Assembly (NCBI RefSeq): GCF_003342675.1
Contig: NZ_CP031148.1
Location: forward strand, 620,001 to 684,000
Length of the DNA stretch: 64,000 bases
From: Haloplanus rubicundus
GTDB lineage: Archaea; Halobacteriota; Halobacteria; Halobacteriales; Haloferacaceae
Direction: 5' to 3'
Shown here: positions 26,464 to 34,606 of the stretch, one piece after another
How the letters are laid out: every line of letters begins with the position of its first letter
Numbering within the stretch: position 1 is the first letter of the stretch
Program-made: the position numbers and the translations under genes
The notes under the pieces: model-generated
What the model was told of the DNA's origin: nothing
The model's database searches: none
Seen by the model: the letters and a program-made list of their open reading frames with translations, nothing else

Positions 26464-26843
26464 CCGCGACTCACCGCCACCAGATACCGGTCGTCGCCGT
26501 CCTCGACGAGGACGCCCCCGTCGCGTCGGGCGTCGGGATTCCGGGCCACCAGTCCGTCCCGCTCGTCGAACGGCGAGTGGGCGAACGACTCCTTCAGGCC
26601 GAACGGGCCGCGGCGATAGGGGTCGGAGCGCCCCGACGCCGACTCGATGGCGCTCGTGAGGTAGGGGTAGCGACGCTCCGAGAGGCCGGTGACGTTCACC
26701 GCCTCCCCGTCGGCGTCGGTGGGCGTCGCCGTCAGGTAGTACGGCTCGCCGGCGCCCAGGAAGGAGGGGAGGGCGCCGAGGGCGAGGAGGGCGAGACAGA
26801 CGAGGGCGAAGCCGATGATCGCACGGCGGGTGATCGGTCGCAC
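26460..26843 (-). CDS. Single-pass membrane-anchored protein, unknown
   Basis: 127 residues from GTG 26843 (VRPITRRA). A basic N-terminus precedes one hydrophobic helix (about 9-29) and a soluble, outward-facing domain of about 95 residues containing GEPYYLTATP and ERRYPYLTSAI. The longer reading frame upstream is Arg-rich and overlaps the neighbouring gene, so it was rejected. Coupled to the NUDIX gene by a 4-bp overlap. No family recognised. Confidence 0.6.
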   Translation of the reverse strand: MRPITRRAIIGFALVCLALLALGALPSFLGAGEPYYLTATPTDADGEAVNVTGLSERRYPYLTSAIESASGRSDPYRRGPFGLKESFAHSPFDERDGLVARNPDARRDGGVLVEDGDDRYLVAVSRG

Positions 26844-26883
26844 GGCGGCCGTTGGCGCGCGGCGGGCAAACGCCTTTCGGCGC

Positions 26884-27297
26884 CTACAGCGCGTCGCGGT
26901 AGAGCCGCCCGAACGCCGACCGCCGACACGTCGCGGCCGCCGCGTCGCGTTCGTTCTGGTAGGTGGCTGCCACCGCCGCATCCGCGAAGGGCGCGACGTG
27001 CCAGACGACGTTGTCCACGTCCTCGCTGCCGAGCAGCGTCACCTCGACCGCGGCGTCGGCACGCCAGTCCGCGAACGACTCGAAGTCCCCGACGTGGACG
27101 ACCAGCAACGAGGCAAAGAGCGCGTCCCGCGCCGTCTCCACCACGTCGCTCGTCACACGCTCCCGGTACTCCTCGCTGTCGAAGTCCATCGCCGTCGCCG
27201 TCTCGCGGACGACCGTCTGTGCCGCCGGGCCGACCGACTCGTAGGCCTCGCGGGCGTCTTCGAGCGTCTCGGGGGCGAACACACCTTCGGTCTCCAT
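26884..27297 (-). CDS. DUF5809 family protein
   Basis: 137 residues, mostly helical and acidic. The segment AAQTVVRETATAMDFDSEEY and the C-terminal WHVAPFADAAVAATYQNERDAA are what I remember of the haloarchaeal DUF5809 family. No metal or nucleotide motif. It begins 24 bp after the DUF5810 gene on the same strand; the two families are commonly adjacent, which suggests a shared but unknown task. Confidence 0.6.
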   Translation of the reverse strand: METEGVFAPETLEDAREAYESVGPAAQTVVRETATAMDFDSEEYRERVTSDVVETARDALFASLLVVHVGDFESFADWRADAAVEVTLLGSEDVDNVVWHVAPFADAAVAATYQNERDAAAATCRRSAFGRLYRDAL

Positions 27298-27321
27298 ACG
27301 TCCCCGTCCGCCGGCGACGGC

Positions 27322-27720
27322 TTACGACTTGTTATCGTCGTCCGCGGCGTCGCCGTCCTCGTCGTCCAGCATCGCCCGCGTCAGCTCGCGGGCCTCCGCG
27401 AGGACGCGCTGGGTGTCGGCGTCGGCGTCGGCGTCGCCGGCGTCGAACGCGGCGCCGGTCGGGGGGTGCCCGTGGTCGTGGTCGTGCCCGTCGCCCTCGG
27501 GCACCGTATCCTCGAACACCTCGTCGTACTCGACCGTCTCGGCGTACTCGACGACGACCGGCGCGAGTTCGGCGACGCCCTCCGACTCCCACCCCGGGGC
27601 GTGTTCGTCCAGCCACGCCTCGTGGGCGTCGCCGTGGAGCATGGCGGTAAAGGCGAGGTGGTTCGCGAGATGCTCGGCGTCGCGCTGGGGCGTCGCACAG
27701 ACCGGGCAGGCGTGTCCCAT
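27322..27720 (-). CDS. DUF5810 family zinc-finger protein
   Basis: 132 residues. The N-terminus MGHACPVCATPQRDAEHLANH provides a C5-x2-C8...H-x3-H arrangement, a compact C2H2-type zinc site. The middle is acidic, with a His/Asp stretch (GHDHDHGH, about 77-84) that might bind metal, and an acidic tail. I recall this as DUF5810, neighbour of DUF5809. Start at ATG 27720; 26 bp after the rimI stop. Confidence 0.65.
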   Translation of the reverse strand: MGHACPVCATPQRDAEHLANHLAFTAMLHGDAHEAWLDEHAPGWESEGVAELAPVVVEYAETVEYDEVFEDTVPEGDGHDHDHGHPPTGAAFDAGDADADADTQRVLAEARELTRAMLDDEDGDAADDDNKS

Positions 27721-27746
27721 GCCCGGAAAACGGGGCCTGAGGGGCA

Positions 27747-28277
27747 TTAGGGTTCGGCTTCCCCGGCGTCCGACCCCCGCCACGCCGCCACGTCGAGCAC
27801 CATCACGAGGGCGTCCTCGCCGTCCCGGTAGTATCGCGAGACGCGTCTGGCGACGTCGAAGCCGACGTCGCGATACAGCGTCCGGGCGGGGTCGTTGCTC
27901 TCGCGCACCTCCAGTTTCACCACCTCGGCGCCGTCGACGGCGAGGGCGGCGAGCGACTGGACGAGCAGCGAGCGACCGATGCCGCACCGGCGGGCCGCGT
28001 CGGCGACGGCGAGGTCCTTCACGTGCCCGATGTCGCGGCCGAAGTTGGGCGTCACGTCGCCGACGACGTAGCCGACCACGGTGTCGGTGCGTGGTCGATG
28101 TCCCACCTCGCGGTCTTTTACGGCCACCAGGAAGCCGGACTCGCCGAGAAAGCGCTCGAAGGCGGTGTAGGGCCACGGCTGATCGAAGGCAGCGCGTTCG
28201 ATGGCCACGACCGACTCCAGGTCCGACCGCTCGGCGTCGCGGATGGTCACGTCGGCGGATTCGGGGGGAGTGGCCAC
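27747..28277 (-). CDS. rimI: Ribosomal protein S18-alanine N-acetyltransferase-like GNAT (RimI)
   Basis: 176 residues from GTG 28277. GNAT fold with the acetyl-CoA loop in ARRCGIGRSLL and the RimI hallmark segments IERAAFDQPW, VKDLAVA and LEVRESNDPARTLYRDVGF. It acetylates protein N-termini in the cytoplasm; archaeal RimI has broad Ala/Ser/Met specificity. The upstream frame to 28445 is Arg-rich antisense of the kinase gene, so GTG is preferred. It heads a likely three-gene unit with DUF5810 and DUF5809. Confidence 0.8.
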   Translation of the reverse strand: MATPPESADVTIRDAERSDLESVVAIERAAFDQPWPYTAFERFLGESGFLVAVKDREVGHRPRTDTVVGYVVGDVTPNFGRDIGHVKDLAVADAARRCGIGRSLLVQSLAALAVDGAEVVKLEVRESNDPARTLYRDVGFDVARRVSRYYRDGEDALVMVLDVAAWRGSDAGEAEP

Positions 28278-28317
28278 ACGCTCGGGTACGGACGACGGGA
28301 GCAAAAGCCCTCGGGCA

Positions 28318-29493
28318 TCACGTCGCCGCGGTCTTCCGACCCTCTGCAGTCTCCGGATTCGGGCAGTCGGGCGCCTCCGCCGCGTCGAGTCGCATCGAGA
28401 ACGCCGTGCCGTCGGGTCCGGTCTCGTCGAGTTCGAGACGGCCACCGTACAGTTCGACGAGGTGCTGACTCAAAAAGAGGCCGTAGCCGTGGTCACCGGC
28501 TTCCGGCGGGTCGAACAGCGTCTCGCGCGCGTCGTCGGGGATGCCCGGGCCGTCGTCGCGGACGCTGACTGTGACGCTGTCGCCCTGGGAGCGGACGGTG
28601 ATCCGGACGCTCGGATCGGCGCAGTGCTCGACGGCGTTCTCGACGAGGTTGACGAACACCCGGTCGAGCAGGTCGCCGGCCGCGGCGTACACCGGACCGG
28701 GCGCGTCGACGACGACGTCCGTGCCGTCGCCGGTCGTCCGCACCCGATCGGCCGTCGTCTCGGCGACGGCGGTTACGTCGGTTGGGCGGATGTGGAGGTT
28801 CTCGGTGTCGTCGGTCATGATCGACCGGATCGACGCGATGAACGTGCCAACCTCGGCGCTCGACTGTTCGATTACCTCGACCCACTCGCGGGCGTCGTCG
28901 TCGTCCAGACGGGCCGCCACCAGATCCGCGTAACCGTTGATCTTGTTCACCTCGTTCAACACCTCGTGGCGCAGATACTGGTTCAGATACTCGAGTCGCC
29001 GCTGTTCGCGCCGACGGCGACGAGCCTCGACCCGGGCGCGCTCCTGGGCCCGCCCGTAGTGAACCGACCGCGCCTCGACGATGCCAGTCACCGCGCCCAT
29101 CGACGCCCCGAATCCCGCCGACATCAACAGCATGAGCAGATGTTCGCCGCGGTCGTACTGCGGGTCGAGGACGAACAGCGCCGTCGTCACCGCCACCAGA
29201 AACAACACCGAGACGCCGACGGTCCACACTACGACCCGGTAGTGAAGCGATCGATCCACGTCCGACTCGGACATCCAGACGGTCGCGGCGAACGTGACCA
29301 TCAGCGGTATCCCGAGCAGGATCACCTCGAGGTAGCCGTCGAGCTCCGCGTCCGCGATCTCCCGGGCGTCGTTGTACAGGTAGAAGAAGACGATGTAGGC
29401 GCTCGTGAACGCCGTCCACAGCACCCACATGCCGACGCGTCCGGGATCGCGCCGGAGCCACTTGGCGGCGATGCTCATCGTGACGAGACCCAT
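28318..29493 (-). CDS. Membrane-bound sensor histidine kinase
   Basis: 391 residues. Four N-terminal helices (about 22-40, 54-73, 88-108, 117-138) without a large sensor loop, then a coiled basic linker and a HisKA-like helix with His176 in LRHEVLNEVN. The ATPase domain has N-box VNLVENAVEHC, G1 DDGPGIPD and G2 GYGLFLSQH. It likely senses a membrane or intracellular cue; no response regulator is adjacent. ATG 29493 is preferred to 29514 because the CTATATAG box (29526-29533) is 33-40 bp upstream. A dyad lies between box and start. Confidence 0.85.
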   Translation of the reverse strand: MGLVTMSIAAKWLRRDPGRVGMWVLWTAFTSAYIVFFYLYNDAREIADAELDGYLEVILLGIPLMVTFAATVWMSESDVDRSLHYRVVVWTVGVSVLFLVAVTTALFVLDPQYDRGEHLLMLLMSAGFGASMGAVTGIVEARSVHYGRAQERARVEARRRRREQRRLEYLNQYLRHEVLNEVNKINGYADLVAARLDDDDAREWVEVIEQSSAEVGTFIASIRSIMTDDTENLHIRPTDVTAVAETTADRVRTTGDGTDVVVDAPGPVYAAAGDLLDRVFVNLVENAVEHCADPSVRITVRSQGDSVTVSVRDDGPGIPDDARETLFDPPEAGDHGYGLFLSQHLVELYGGRLELDETGPDGTAFSMRLDAAEAPDCPNPETAEGRKTAAT

Positions 29494-29511
29494 ACGACAC
29501 ACGACAATGAA

Positions 29512-29534
29512 CACTCGTATGAGTGCTATATAGT
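29512..29534 (-). promoter_or_regulatory. TATA box and dyad upstream of the histidine kinase
   Basis: CACTC-GTAT-GAGTG (29512-29525) is a near-perfect dyad directly adjoining CTATATAG (29526-29533). On the minus strand the box comes first and the dyad covers the probable transcription start, where a bound regulator would block initiation. Confidence 0.45.
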
Positions 29535-29605
29535 GCTCTTGTGGTGGTCTCTCGGCTGATAATCGGCACCGGAGTATTTTACGTTAGTTCGACAAGAATC
29601 GATCG

Positions 29606-30211
29606 ATGCTCGGGGACTCGCCGACCGAGGCGGATGGAATCGATGCCCCCAGTCGGGGGGGAAACCCGCTCCGAATGATCGGTATCGGCGTCCTGAGTTG
29701 CCTGTTGTTTGCCGCCGGACTGCTGGTCACGGAGGCGCCGGGAGAGATCGCCACGGACGTGGATCTGAAGCCGTTCTTCTTGGTCTATCTCCTCGTCGCA
29801 GTCTGTCGGTTCGGATTCCCCACGCTCTCGGCCGGGCTCGGTGCGGCGGTCGGCGAGGGCATCCTCGACGTCTTCGAGGGGTACGAACTGGACGATCCGA
29901 TCGGATTCATCGGCTACGTTGTCGGCTTCACCGTGTTCGGCTGGTACCTCCACCGGGTCGCCGGGGACCCGTCCGACAGGCGCGCACAGGTGGTGGCCGC
30001 CGTCCTCGGCGCGTTCGCCCAAGCCTTCGCCGAGGGGCTAGCGTTCCTGGCGATCGACGCCGACGCCGGCGTGGTGGCGGCCGCCGTCAGCGTCGGCGGC
30101 AACACGGTCACACACGGCGTCGTGCTCGGGGCGGTTCCGCTCGTCCTGCTCTACCCGACGGTCGCGGGCTACGTCGGGACGGAAGCGAACGATCGGACGA
30201 CCGCGGACTGA
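29606..30211 (+). CDS. Five- to six-helix membrane protein, possible ECF S-component-like
   Basis: 201 residues. After a short soluble head, hydrophobic helices run from about 24 to 192. The stretch FGFPTLSAGLGAAVGEGILDVFEGYELDD with GFIGYVVGF resembles small substrate-binding membrane subunits of ECF transporters, but no energising module is nearby, so this is a guess. Transcribed divergently from the histidine kinase; a TATTTTACG box lies about 28 bp before ATG 29606. The kinase could regulate it. Confidence 0.6.
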   Translation: MLGDSPTEADGIDAPSRGGNPLRMIGIGVLSCLLFAAGLLVTEAPGEIATDVDLKPFFLVYLLVAVCRFGFPTLSAGLGAAVGEGILDVFEGYELDDPIGFIGYVVGFTVFGWYLHRVAGDPSDRRAQVVAAVLGAFAQAFAEGLAFLAIDADAGVVAAAVSVGGNTVTHGVVLGAVPLVLLYPTVAGYVGTEANDRTTAD

Positions 30212-30289
30212 GGGTGGCACCCTCCGGATGCAGTCCATCGCTCGCCATTCGGAGCCGCGAATCCGCCGGGTGCGGTGGAGCCGATGGAT

Positions 30290-32266
30290 TCAGTCGTCGG
30301 CGGGCGTCGCGCCGTCGGCGTCCTCTTGGTACTGCTGTTTCGTGAGGGTGAGCTTGCCGCCGGCCGCGAGGATTTCGCGCTCGCGCTCGGAGGCGTCGAA
30401 CTGCGCGGTCGCCTCCCAGTCGTCGTTGACGCGGATGGTGAACTCCTCCGCGCCGGACTCCACCGCGGCAGCCACGTCGTCGACGACTTCGACGTGGTCG
30501 CCCTGGTCGATGCGGTCGTACGTCTCCGCGTCGATGGTCAGCGGCAGGAGGCCGAAGTTGAACAGGTTCGCCTTGTGGATGCGGGCGAACGACTGCGCGA
30601 GAACGGCCTCGACGCCGAGATACATCGGACACATCGCCGCGTGCTCGCGGGAGGAGCCCTGGCCGTAGTTCTCGCCGGCGACGAGGACGCCGTGATCCGA
30701 CGCCTTCGCGCGCTCCGCGAACGTCTCGTCGACGCGGGAGAGCGTGAACTCGGACAGCCGCTCGATGTTCGAACGGAACTTGAGGATGTCCGAGGTGGCG
30801 GGGATGATGTGGTCGGTAGTGATGTTGTCCTCCATCTTGAGGAGGGTCTCACCGCCGATGTCGGCCCCGAGCGGGTCCTTCAGCGGCACGTCGCCGATGT
30901 TCGGCCCCTTGATCAGGTCGTCGTCGACGGCCTCGTCGGGCTCGATGATGTCGGCTTTCGAGCCGTCGTACTTCTCGGGGAGTTCGACGCCCGGCGACTC
31001 CAGGTCGCCGAGTTCCTCGGCCAGGTCGCGCGGGTCGACGATTTCGCCTTTGAGCGCGGCCGCGGCGGCCACCTGCGGCGAGCAGAGGAACACCGAGTCG
31101 TTCTCGATGCCGGACCGCCCCTCGAAGTTGCGGTTGAAGGTCCGCATGGAGACGGAGTCGGAGGCTGGGACGTGGCCGATGCCGATGCAGGGGCCACACG
31201 TCGATTCGGAGACGTTGACGCCGGCCGCCATCATCTCCGCGGTCCAGCCCTGACGGGCGAGGAGTTCGCCGGCCTGCTTCGAGCCGGGGGCGACGATCAT
31301 CTCGAGGTCCTTCTGGATCTCGCGGCCCTCGAGCATCTTCGCGGCGGGCAGGATGTCCGCGTAGCCGCCGTTGGTACAGGAGCCGACGATGACCTGTTCG
31401 ACGTCGGTGCCGGCGACCTCGCGGACGGGCACGACGTTGTCCGGCATCGACGGCGTGGAGACGAGCGGCTCCAGCTCCGAGAGGTCGACGACGATTTCGT
31501 CGGCGTACTCCGCGTCTTCGTCGGGTGAGAGTTCGACGTACTCGTCGCCACGACCCTGCCGGTCGAGGTAGTTTTTGGTGCGCTCGTCGGTCGGGAAGAT
31601 GGAGGTGGTCGCACCGAGTTCCGTCCCCATGTTCGTGACGGTGGTCCGTTCGGGCACCGAGAGGCTCTCGACGCCGGGGCCGGAGTACTCGAACACCTTG
31701 CCGACGCCGCCCTTGACCGAGAGGCGCCGCAGCATCTCGAGGATGAGGTCCTTCGCGGTCGCCCAGTCGGGGAGTTCGCCCTCCAGTCGGACGTTCACGA
31801 CTTCGGGCATCTCGACGAAGTAGGGGCCGCCGCCCATGGCGACGGCCACGTCGAGGCCGCCCGCGCCGATGGCGAGTTCGCCCAGGCCGCCGGGCGTCGG
31901 CGTGTGGGAGTCGGAGCCGAGCATCGTCTTCCCGGGCGCCGCGAAGTTCTCCTTGTGGACGTTGTGGCAGATGCCGTTGCCCGGGCGGGAGAAGTACGCG
32001 CCGTACGTGCCCGCGGCGGAGCGGAGGAAGCGGTGGTCGTCGGTGTTCTTGAAGTCGAACTGGTACGTCTGGTGGTCACAGTACTGCGCGGCGAGTTCCG
32101 TCTGCACTTCGTCGAGTTCGAGCGCCTCGAACTGCAGCCAGACCATCGTGCCGGTCGTGTCCTGTGTCAGCACCTGATCGATCTCGATCCCGATCTCCTC
32201 GCCGGGTTCCAGATCTCCCTCGACGAGGTGGTCGTCGAGAATTTTTTCCGTGAGCGTCTGTCCCAT
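30290..32266 (-). CDS. acn: Aconitate hydratase, paralogue 2
   Basis: 658 residues. Cluster cysteines C297, C357 and C360 occupy the same positions as in paralogue 1, with TCGPCIG at the second site. SDSHTPTPGGLG and the swivel-domain GQGSSREHAAMCP are intact, so both enzymes should be active. Similarity to paralogue 1 is high over the whole length, with differences at LGELAIGAGG versus LGCLGIGTGG and at the C-terminal tail. ATG 32266 was chosen because ATATAAAA (32293-32300) lies 27-34 bp upstream. The 78-bp gap to the left-hand gene holds nothing obvious. Confidence 0.88.
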   Translation of the reverse strand: MGQTLTEKILDDHLVEGDLEPGEEIGIEIDQVLTQDTTGTMVWLQFEALELDEVQTELAAQYCDHQTYQFDFKNTDDHRFLRSAAGTYGAYFSRPGNGICHNVHKENFAAPGKTMLGSDSHTPTPGGLGELAIGAGGLDVAVAMGGGPYFVEMPEVVNVRLEGELPDWATAKDLILEMLRRLSVKGGVGKVFEYSGPGVESLSVPERTTVTNMGTELGATTSIFPTDERTKNYLDRQGRGDEYVELSPDEDAEYADEIVVDLSELEPLVSTPSMPDNVVPVREVAGTDVEQVIVGSCTNGGYADILPAAKMLEGREIQKDLEMIVAPGSKQAGELLARQGWTAEMMAAGVNVSESTCGPCIGIGHVPASDSVSMRTFNRNFEGRSGIENDSVFLCSPQVAAAAALKGEIVDPRDLAEELGDLESPGVELPEKYDGSKADIIEPDEAVDDDLIKGPNIGDVPLKDPLGADIGGETLLKMEDNITTDHIIPATSDILKFRSNIERLSEFTLSRVDETFAERAKASDHGVLVAGENYGQGSSREHAAMCPMYLGVEAVLAQSFARIHKANLFNFGLLPLTIDAETYDRIDQGDHVEVVDDVAAAVESGAEEFTIRVNDDWEATAQFDASEREREILAAGGKLTLTKQQYQEDADGATPADD

Positions 32267-32431
32267 AACGTCCGGCCATCGACCGCCGATGGATATAAAA
32301 CCCGCGTTGACGCTCTCTAACACTCTCCACGGGCGGCTCTATCACGAATTTTCGCCGCGTTTGCGCCCGCTCGGCGGATCGTCTATCGACCCGACCGCCA
32401 CGGTTTTGTCCTCACTCGGCGACCCCCCGGT
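32267..32431. promoter_or_regulatory. Divergent promoter region, aconitase 2 / dut
   Basis: 165 bp without a gene. For aconitase 2 the minus strand has TTTTATAT (32293-32300). For dut, GGTTTTGTCC (about 32402-32411) lies 21-30 bp before ATG 32432. Both spacings fit leaderless transcripts. No convincing operator is visible. Confidence 0.5.
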
Positions 32432-32899
32432 ATGTTCCGTGCCGGTTCGTTCGTCGCCGACCACGTCACGCCCGTCGCGCCCGAACAGGTCCAGCCGAAC
32501 GGCGTCGACCTGACCGTAGAGGCGGTCCTCGAACCGACCGAGCGCGGCCGGATCGGCCGCGACGGCAAACACGTCGCGGCCCGCGAGCCGATCGACCCCG
32601 ACGCCGACGCGTACGTCCTCTCCCCCGGCGGCTACGTCGCCCGCTACGGCGAGACGATCCGGATTCCCGAGGGCCACGTCGGCTTCGTCTACCCGCGCTC
32701 GTCGCTCATGCGCAACGCCTGCATGCTCCATACGGCCGTCTGGGACGCCGGCTACGAGGGCCGCGGCGAGGGACTGCTGGCCGTCCACCGGCCCGTGGAA
32801 ATCGAACCCGACGCTCGGATCGCGCAGTTGGTCTTCGCCGAGGCGAACCACGACGGCACCTACGACGGGAGCTATCAGGGCGAGCGATTGGACGGTTAA
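32432..32899 (+). CDS. dut: Deoxyuridine 5'-triphosphate nucleotidohydrolase, archaeal type
   Basis: 155 residues, the length of archaeal dUTPases related to dCTP deaminase. It hydrolyses dUTP to dUMP, keeping uracil out of DNA. Family motifs are QPNGVDLTV near the start, YPRSSLMRN (about 88-96), TAVWDAGYEGRGEG (about 101-114) with the catalytic Asp, and the C-terminal DGSYQGE arm. The dCTP-deaminase activity of the sister family cannot be excluded by eye. Confidence 0.82.
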   Translation: MFRAGSFVADHVTPVAPEQVQPNGVDLTVEAVLEPTERGRIGRDGKHVAAREPIDPDADAYVLSPGGYVARYGETIRIPEGHVGFVYPRSSLMRNACMLHTAVWDAGYEGRGEGLLAVHRPVEIEPDARIAQLVFAEANHDGTYDGSYQGERLDG

Positions 32900-32960
32900 T
32901 CGTCGATTAGGGCCACACACGAACCGATTACTGACGACCACGGAGGGGCATTCGTCGACC

Positions 32961-33542
32961 GTGCCCCCTCGAAACTGGCGACGGCAACCGCCCCGGACGA
33001 CGCTCGAACGGCTCGTGACGCGGCCGCCGCCACGGGTTCGGGACCGTACGTTCGACGGCGACGGACCCACGACCGCACCGGCGGACGGCCTCGGCCCCCC
33101 GTCGCCACGGTCGGACACCGTCGACGTGGCCTGCTGGACGCCCGTCGGCGACGGCCCGGTCGCGCCGTCCGACCTGCGGACGACGCTCCTCGCGGACCCG
33201 TCGCTCCCCGGCGCGGCCGACACGCCGGTCGCGCACACGCTCGTCCTCGAAGTCGACGTGCCGACGCGCTCCGTCGTCGTCGACTACCGGGACCTCGATA
33301 CGGCGGTGCTGCCGGAGCGTGGCGTCCGGGTCCGGACCGACGACGCCGATACCGTCGCCGTCGCCGAGGCGCACGTCACCGACGACGGCCGGTTCCACGT
33401 GACGCTCGCCGAGCCCCGGACCAACGGTGCGCTGTTCGTCGAGTACGCCGTGGCCCGGAACCCGTCCGGCGGGAACCACGCCGTCGACGTGGTGGTGGAC
33501 GGGGTGCGTGAGACGGAGGCGCGGCTGGTGGTGATGGGGTAG
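32961..33542 (+). CDS. Hypothetical protein with beta-rich C-terminal domain
   Basis: 193 residues from GTG 32961. Residues 1-55 are basic and Pro-rich, probably disordered; from about 56 the chain alternates strands (HTLVLEVDVPTRSVVVDY, FHVTLAEP, ALFVEYAVARNP) like an Ig or jelly-roll domain. Codon bias is that of a real haloarchaeal gene. A TTACTGA stretch lies about 30 bp upstream of the GTG. No family recognised, no signal peptide. Confidence 0.5.
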   Translation: MPPRNWRRQPPRTTLERLVTRPPPRVRDRTFDGDGPTTAPADGLGPPSPRSDTVDVACWTPVGDGPVAPSDLRTTLLADPSLPGAADTPVAHTLVLEVDVPTRSVVVDYRDLDTAVLPERGVRVRTDDADTVAVAEAHVTDDGRFHVTLAEPRTNGALFVEYAVARNPSGGNHAVDVVVDGVRETEARLVVMG

Positions 33543-33556
33543 TGGCGGTGCACGAA

Positions 33557-33632
33557 ACGGGCCGGGAGGGAGTTGACCCCGATTGCGAGACTCACTACGT
33601 TCGTCTCGCGTGGTTCAACTCCTTCCTGCCGG
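33557..33632. repeat. Duplicated tRNA-Lys tail with inverted copy and internal hairpin
   Basis: The 20-bp ACGGGCCGGGAGGGAGTTGA at 33557-33576 exactly repeats 33670-33689, the 3' end of the adjacent tRNA gene. An imperfect inverted copy (GTTCAACTCCTTCCTGCCGG) lies at 33613-33632. Between them GCGAGAC/GTCTCGC (33585-33591 and 33603-33609) forms a 7-bp stem. The whole segment can fold into a long hairpin. Direct repeats of a tRNA tail are the usual scar of integrase-mediated insertion. Confidence 0.65.
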
Positions 33633-33670
33633 TTCACTCGACGGTTCGCTCCGCTCACCGTCTCGTTGCA

Positions 33671-33781
33671 CGGGCCGGGAGGGAGTTGAACCCCCGACCG
33701 TCTGGTCACTTCCGCACCCGCCCGTTCGACCGGGCGACCACGTTAAAAGCCAGACGCTCTGCCTGACTGAGCTACCGGCCC
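33671..33781 (-). tRNA. tRNA-Lys(UUU) with a 37-nt intron
   Basis: Read on the minus strand from 33781. Mature parts give 74 nt: acceptor GGGCCGG/CCGGCCC, D-stem GCTC/GAGC, anticodon stem TCTGG/CCAGA with loop CTTTTAA (anticodon UUU), and T-arm GGGGG-TTCAACT-CCCTC. Exon 1 is 33781-33744, the intron 33743-33707, exon 2 33706-33671. The junctions form a canonical bulge-helix-bulge: bulges TA^A and TG^A around a 4-bp helix CTTT/GAAG, and the intron carries its own CGCCCG/CGGGCG hairpin. The site is the canonical 37/38 position. CGTTTATACC (about 33806-33815) is the TATA box. CCA is not encoded. Confidence 0.9.
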
Positions 33782-33818
33782 TCACCGAGTCGTATCCGAC
33801 GCTACGGTATAAACGTTT

Positions 33819-34508
33819 TCAGCTACCGCCGTCCGCTGAAAGCTCCAGAAACTCGTCCAGCGCCTCCGCCACCAGCCCGTCCGGGTCGCGGTTCTCGACC
33901 GACGCCCGGCGCCGGAGTTCGATGTACTGATCCGGCGGCAGGATCACGCCCATGCGACCGAAGGTGAGGTCGCGGTCCGAGAGAGCGTCCTCGACGGACG
34001 CGCCGTTGCCCACCTCGCTGGCGAGGCGGCGAATCTCGCGGACGGTGAGGTCGTGTTCGAGCGTCGCCCACGCCAGCGCGTAGCGGTCGTCGCCCGAGAC
34101 GCGCGCGAGGTGTTTGGCGGCGGTGGGGGCGATGGTGCCGCGGGCGACGTGCCGGCGGATCGCCTGCGGCAGGTCGTGGACCCGCGCCCACTTGCGAATG
34201 AAGGCGACCGACACGTCGCCGCCGGCACGCTCCGCGGCCGCCTTGTAGGAGCCGACGCCCCGCACCAGTGCCGCACACGCTGCCGCCCCCCGGAGCATGT
34301 AGACGTGGTCCTCCGAGCCGACGGTGTTCTCCGCGAACGAACGCACCGTGTCGGCGGCGAGCTGGACGCTCTCGGGGTCGTCGGGGTCGAAGCCGACGGC
34401 GTCGGTCGCCCGCTCGCCCGTCACCGCGGGGTCGGCGCGGACGACGGGCTGGCCGACCGGCGACTCGCGGTCGGCTGGGCGCTCCGGTGCGTCCGGGTCG
34501 TCGCTCAT
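33819..34508 (-). CDS. ParB-like HTH-domain protein, haloarchaeal
   Basis: 229 residues. An acidic head (1-50) precedes a helical central region (about 85-170) where VSVAFIRKWARVHDLPQAIRRHVARG and TAAKHLARVSGDDRYALAWATL resemble the helix-turn-helix of ParB/KorB proteins. The C-terminal part (FGRMGVILPPDQYIELRRRA) looks like a ribbon-helix-helix or dimer segment. No ParB CTPase box is visible, and no ParA lies nearby, so it is more likely a transcriptional regulator. A CTTTTGAATC box lies about 28 bp before ATG 34508. Confidence 0.6.
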   Translation of the reverse strand: MSDDPDAPERPADRESPVGQPVVRADPAVTGERATDAVGFDPDDPESVQLAADTVRSFAENTVGSEDHVYMLRGAAACAALVRGVGSYKAAAERAGGDVSVAFIRKWARVHDLPQAIRRHVARGTIAPTAAKHLARVSGDDRYALAWATLEHDLTVREIRRLASEVGNGASVEDALSDRDLTFGRMGVILPPDQYIELRRRASVENRDPDGLVAEALDEFLELSADGGS

Positions 34509-34606
34509 CGCCCCATCGTTGGTGCAGGGGATTCAAAAGCTACCGGTGGGCGTGTACGGTTCCCACCGAACTGGTCGTCCCGCCGGCGGTCCGTCGTCCG
34601 TCTCGG

